A stretch of 64,000 nt of DNA. It comes from Catellatospora sp. TT07R-123 (GTDB lineage: Bacteria > Actinomycetota > Actinomycetes > Mycobacteriales > Micromonosporaceae). This document shows, one piece after another, positions 61,419 through 64,000 of the stretch. Every line of letters starts with the position of its first letter. Position 1 is the first letter of the stretch. Made by a program: the position numbers and the translations under genes. The stretch spans positions 3,410,001 through 3,474,000 of the forward strand of contig NZ_BNEM01000001.1 of NCBI RefSeq assembly GCF_018327705.1, written 5' to 3'. The notes under the pieces were generated by a model. That model ran no database searches, was not told where the DNA came from, and saw only the letters and a list, made by a program, of their open reading frames with translations.

Positions 61419-62741
61419 ATGCCCACCCCCGACCGCCTGACCCGGCTGCAACTGAGCCGCCGGCGCGCGCTGACCGCACTCGGCCTGGCCGGTGCGGGTG
61501 CGGCCGGTGTGGCCAGCCTCGCCGCGTGCACCGGCGACAAAGCCCCGGTCTGGAACGGCTCCGGCGACGGAAAGCCGCAGGAGACGCCGCCGAAGGCCGC
61601 CGTGACCATCACCGGCCCGGCCACCGACAGCAAGAACATCCCCGCCTCGGCGGAGATCGTGTTCACCGCCACCGACGCGGTGGACACCAAGATCGTGCTC
61701 GCCGACGCGGCCGGCACCGAGGTCGCCGGGGCGATGCACCCTGACGGCGCGGGCTGGCTGCCGGACAAGGCGCTGGCCTACGGCGCCACGTACACGGCGA
61801 CGGTGACCGCGACCGGCGACGACGGCAAGGCCGTCTCGGCCACCACCACGTTCACCACGATGGCCAAGCCGGGCAAGGTCGTCGGGGTCAGCAGCTTCCT
61901 GGCCGACAACGCCGTCATCGGCGTCGGCATGCCGCTGATCTTCCGGACCAGCCGGGCCGTCCCGAAGGCGCAGCGCGCCGCGTTCCAGCGCCGCCTGCTG
62001 GTGGAGACCACGCCGCAGCAGGAAGGCATCTGGACCTGGTACAACGCGACCGAGCTGCACTGGCGGCCGCGTGAGTTCTGGAAGGCCGGCACCGAGATCT
62101 TCGTCAAGGTGCGCGCCGGCGGCCTGCCGCTGGGCGACGGCTACTACGGCAAGCGCGACTCGACGCTGGTCTGCAAGGTCGGGCCGGACCTGGTGCTCCA
62201 GGTCAACGACAAGACGCACATGATGACGGTGCTCAAGGACGGCAAGTCGGTCAAGACGATCCCGGTCAGCCTGGGCCGCCCGACCATGCCGTCGTCCAGC
62301 GGCACGATGGTCATCATCGAGAAGAAGGCGAAGACCGTCTTCGACACCATGAACAACCCGGACCCGGCCAACCGCTACCGCACGAACATCGACTTCGCGC
62401 AGCGGATGACCTGGGGCGGCGAGTTCATCCACGCCGCGCCGTGGTCGGTGCAGCACCAGGGGCACCGCAACGTGTCGCACGGCTGCGTCAACGTCTCGAT
62501 GGCCAACGCCAAGTGGCTGTTCGAAAACACGCTGGTCGGCACCCCGGTGACCACGACCGGAACCCCGCGCGAGCTGGAGTACGGCAACGGCTGGACCGAC
62601 TGGGACAGGCCGTGGGAGGAGTACGTCAAGGGCAGCGCGATCCCGTACGCGCCGCCCGCGACGCCGGCCCCGGACCCGTCGGCCACCCCGGACCCGTCGG
62701 CGTCGCCGTCGGCCACCCCGGACCCGGCCCCCAGCGCCTGA
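61419..62741 (+). CDS. L,D-transpeptidase lipoprotein (second of two)
   Basis: A 440-aa paralogue of the preceding gene with the same order: twin-Arg-like signal (SRRRALTALGLAGAGAAGVASLAAC) with a lipobox, Ig-like domains, and a YkuD domain with FIHAAPWSVQHQGHRNVSHGCVN. The two share the long stretch around PSSSGTMVI and RLTWGGEFIH/RMTWGGEFIH. The tail is a Pro/Ser/Asp repeat. ATG 61419 follows GAGGAG. It has its own 130-base upstream region, so it may be regulated separately. It arose by tandem duplication. Confidence 0.92.
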   Translation: MPTPDRLTRLQLSRRRALTALGLAGAGAAGVASLAACTGDKAPVWNGSGDGKPQETPPKAAVTITGPATDSKNIPASAEIVFTATDAVDTKIVLADAAGTEVAGAMHPDGAGWLPDKALAYGATYTATVTATGDDGKAVSATTTFTTMAKPGKVVGVSSFLADNAVIGVGMPLIFRTSRAVPKAQRAAFQRRLLVETTPQQEGIWTWYNATELHWRPREFWKAGTEIFVKVRAGGLPLGDGYYGKRDSTLVCKVGPDLVLQVNDKTHMMTVLKDGKSVKTIPVSLGRPTMPSSSGTMVIIEKKAKTVFDTMNNPDPANRYRTNIDFAQRMTWGGEFIHAAPWSVQHQGHRNVSHGCVNVSMANAKWLFENTLVGTPVTTTGTPRELEYGNGWTDWDRPWEEYVKGSAIPYAPPATPAPDPSATPDPSASPSATPDPAPSA

Positions 62742-62747
62742 CGCACC

Positions 62748-62781
62748 CCGGCGCCTGATCAGGACACTGGTCAGGCGCCGG
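62748..62781 (+). terminator. Terminator of the second L,D-transpeptidase gene
   Basis: CCGGCGCCTGA (62748-62758) pairs with TCAGGCGCCGG (62771-62781), followed by TTTCTT. It lies seven bases after the stop. Confidence 0.75.
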
Positions 62782-62804
62782 TTTCTTGCTACCGGAGCAG
62801 CAGA

Positions 62805-62834
62805 AAGCCCCGGCGGGAAAACCCGCCGGGGCTT
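62805..62834 (-). terminator. Terminator of tRNA-His
   Basis: AAGCCCCGGCGGG (62805-62817) and CCCGCCGGGGCTT (62822-62834) pair exactly over an AAAA loop. On the minus strand it follows the tRNA directly and ends in TTTCTG. Confidence 0.75.
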
Positions 62835-62839
62835 CTTCA

Positions 62840-62916
62840 TGGGGTGATCGACGGGACTCGAACCCGCGACCCCCGGGACCACAACCCGGTGCTCTACCAG
62901 CTGAGCTACGACCACC
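62840..62916 (-). tRNA. tRNA-His (anticodon GTG)
   Basis: Acceptor GTGGTCG pairs with CGATCAC with one G-U. The extra G-1 (62916) pairs with discriminator C73 (62843), the His identity feature. The anticodon stem CCGGG/CCCGG holds loop TTGTGGT (GTG). CCA is encoded (62842-62840). Confidence 0.95.
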
Positions 62917-63001
62917 ATTGTCCACCGCTGACCTCGCAGCCGCGGCGACGGCTAATAATAGCCGGTCCCCCCGGCCTCCCGTCGAGTGGGTATGGGGAGT
63001 G

Positions 63002-63616
63002 TTACGGCAGGACCATCGTGGCGGCGATCCGCTTGGCCTCGTCCACGTCCGGACCGGGCTGCGCCACGAAGATCGCCTCGCGGTAGTACCGCAGTTCGCG
63101 GATGCTCTCGCGGATGTCGGCCAGGGCCCGGTGGGCCAGGCCCTTCTCCGGCTGCCCGAAGTACACCCGGGGGTACCAGCGGCGGCACAGCTCCTTCACC
63201 GACGACACGTCGATCATGCGGTAGTGCAGGTGCGCGTCGAGGCGGGGCATGTCCCGCACGATGAAGCCGCGGTCGGTGGCGATCGAGTTGCCGCACAGCG
63301 GCGCCGTACGCGGCTCGGTGACGTACTTGGAGATGTACTCCAGCACCATGTCCTCGGCCTGGGCGACGGTGACCGCGGAGGCGCGCACCGCCTCGGTGAG
63401 GCCCGAGCGCTCGTGCATCTGCTTCACCACGTCGAGCATCCCGTCGAGCTGGGCGTCCTCGGCGTGGATCACCACGTCGACGCCCTCGCCGAGCACGTTC
63501 AGCTCGGCGTCGGTGACCAGAGCCGCGATCTCGACGAGCGCGTCGCTGCCCAGATTGAGGCCGGTCATCTCACAGTCGATCCACACGAGATGGTCGGCGC
63601 TACGAAGATCTCCCAC
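63002..63616 (-). CDS. orn: Oligoribonuclease
   Basis: A 204-aa DEDDh 3'-5' exoribonuclease that degrades 2-5 nt RNAs and linear cyclic-di-nucleotides. Motifs: [11 protein letters not shown] (Exo I), [11 protein letters not shown] (Exo II) and [11 protein letters not shown] (Exo III, with the catalytic His and Asp). Length is that of the family. GTG 63616 is the start. It is convergent with nothing and divergent from the mannosyltransferase gene; tRNA-His lies directly downstream. Confidence 0.95.
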   Translation of the reverse strand: MGDLRSADHLVWIDCEMTGLNLGSDALVEIAALVTDAELNVLGEGVDVVIHAEDAQLDGMLDVVKQMHERSGLTEAVRASAVTVAQAEDMVLEYISKYVTEPRTAPLCGNSIATDRGFIVRDMPRLDAHLHYRMIDVSSVKELCRRWYPRVYFGQPEKGLAHRALADIRESIRELRYYREAIFVAQPGPDVDEAKRIAATMVLP

Positions 63617-63708
63617 GGCGACAGCCTACGCCCGAACCCCGCGCGGACCCGATCCGGCGCCCGCTCCTCATGGCGGCGCAGTCCGGCTGGCCGACTAGGG
63701 TTGCGGCC

Positions 63709-64000
63709 ATGTCCACACCACAGGCGCAGACCGCCGCGAAGCGGACCGGGGCGGGCACCGCGGCGCGGGTCGCGATCGTGGTCGCGGTGGTCGCGGTCGC
63801 CGCGCTGCTGTTCCAGCGGCTGCGCGTCAGCCACGACTTCTTCGACATGAAGATCTATCTGTCGGCGGTGCGCTGGTGGGGCGACGGCAACGACCTGTAC
63901 GACTACGCCCAGCCCGACCGGGTGCAGGGCGCTCTGTACTTCACCTATCCCCCGTTCGCGGCCGCGCTGCTGTTCCTGTTCGGGCTGCTGCCGACCGGCG
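63709..64000 (+). CDS. GT87-type polyprenol-phosphate mannosyltransferase, N-terminal part (cut by window edge)
   Basis: The first 97 residues of a membrane protein: a short polar start, a first helix (VAIVVAVVAVAALLF), an extracytoplasmic loop DFFDMKIYLSAVRWWGDGNDLYDY with the catalytic-type Asp, and TYPPFAAALLFLFGLLP. This layout is that of DUF2029/GT87 alpha-mannosyltransferases of actinobacterial lipoglycan synthesis. ATG 63709 is the only reasonable start. The rest lies outside the window. Confidence 0.8.
   Translation, partial: MSTPQAQTAAKRTGAGTAARVAIVVAVVAVAALLFQRLRVSHDFFDMKIYLSAVRWWGDGNDLYDYAQPDRVQGALYFTYPPFAAALLFLFGLLPTG

Overview
The window looks like chromosomal DNA of a high-GC actinobacterium, most likely a Micromonosporaceae-type organism. 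GC is high throughout and GTG starts and ATGA overlaps are common. It carries an LCP protein, two L,D-transpeptidases, an LPxTG surface protein, sugar ABC permeases without their own ATPase, and a SAH-riboswitch-controlled ahcY. The family assignment is inference from gene style, not from a search. Both ends cut genes: a RecD2-type helicase on the left and a GT87-type mannosyltransferase on the right.

Layout. 1-5.3 kb: recD2 (partial), a flavin oxidoreductase, an LCP ligase, then a small stress cluster (csbD, a 60-aa acidic protein, a 51-aa membrane protein), each behind a GTTT-N15/16-GGGTAY promoter typical of actinobacterial SigB-like factors. 5.4-7 kb: an ABC-F ATPase. 7.2-12.7 kb: an accessory zone of lower GC holding a three-gene TIGR04255-type cassette and a GntR/PP2C-like/NUDIX operon with its own operators, resembling regulatory modules of actinomycete integrative elements. 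It ends in a long perfect palindrome. 12.7-24.3 kb: a membrane protein, TetR, a divergent AGPS-like oxidase/GlpD pair, an M17 aminopeptidase, an agmatinase-family enzyme, and an unusual coiled-coil/4-TM/VWA-OmpA lipoprotein operon. 24.3-32.4 kb: an LPxTG protein, an enolase-superfamily dehydratase with a uronate-dehydrogenase-like SDR, and a LacI-controlled sugar ABC transporter. 32.4-35.5 kb: a stand-alone, editing-less alanyl-tRNA synthetase-like protein behind a structured leader, and a secreted phosphoesterase. 35.8 kb: tRNA-Lys. 36-48.3 kb: a polymorphic-toxin locus (2.3-kaa RHS/Hint protein, its probable immunity gene, and a LamG secreted partner split by an in-frame TAG). 48.7-57.6 kb: RDD, PhyH, a PstS-like protein, a hydrolase, DUF4097 with a divergent GbsR/MarR-like regulator, VOC, and a short UvrA paralogue. 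57.7-64 kb: DUF488, the SAH riboswitch with ahcY, tandem L,D-transpeptidases, tRNA-His, orn, GT87.

Non-coding structure is unusually informative. Two families of constant-length palindromic repeats (53 nt and 62 nt) each occur twice, each pair flanking a transcription unit, and one pair shows compensatory changes. Many convergent genes are separated by strong hairpins. The best candidates for something undescribed are the AlaRS-like gene with its leader, the RHS tip and immunity pair, the TIGR04255 cassette, and the VWA-OmpA operon.
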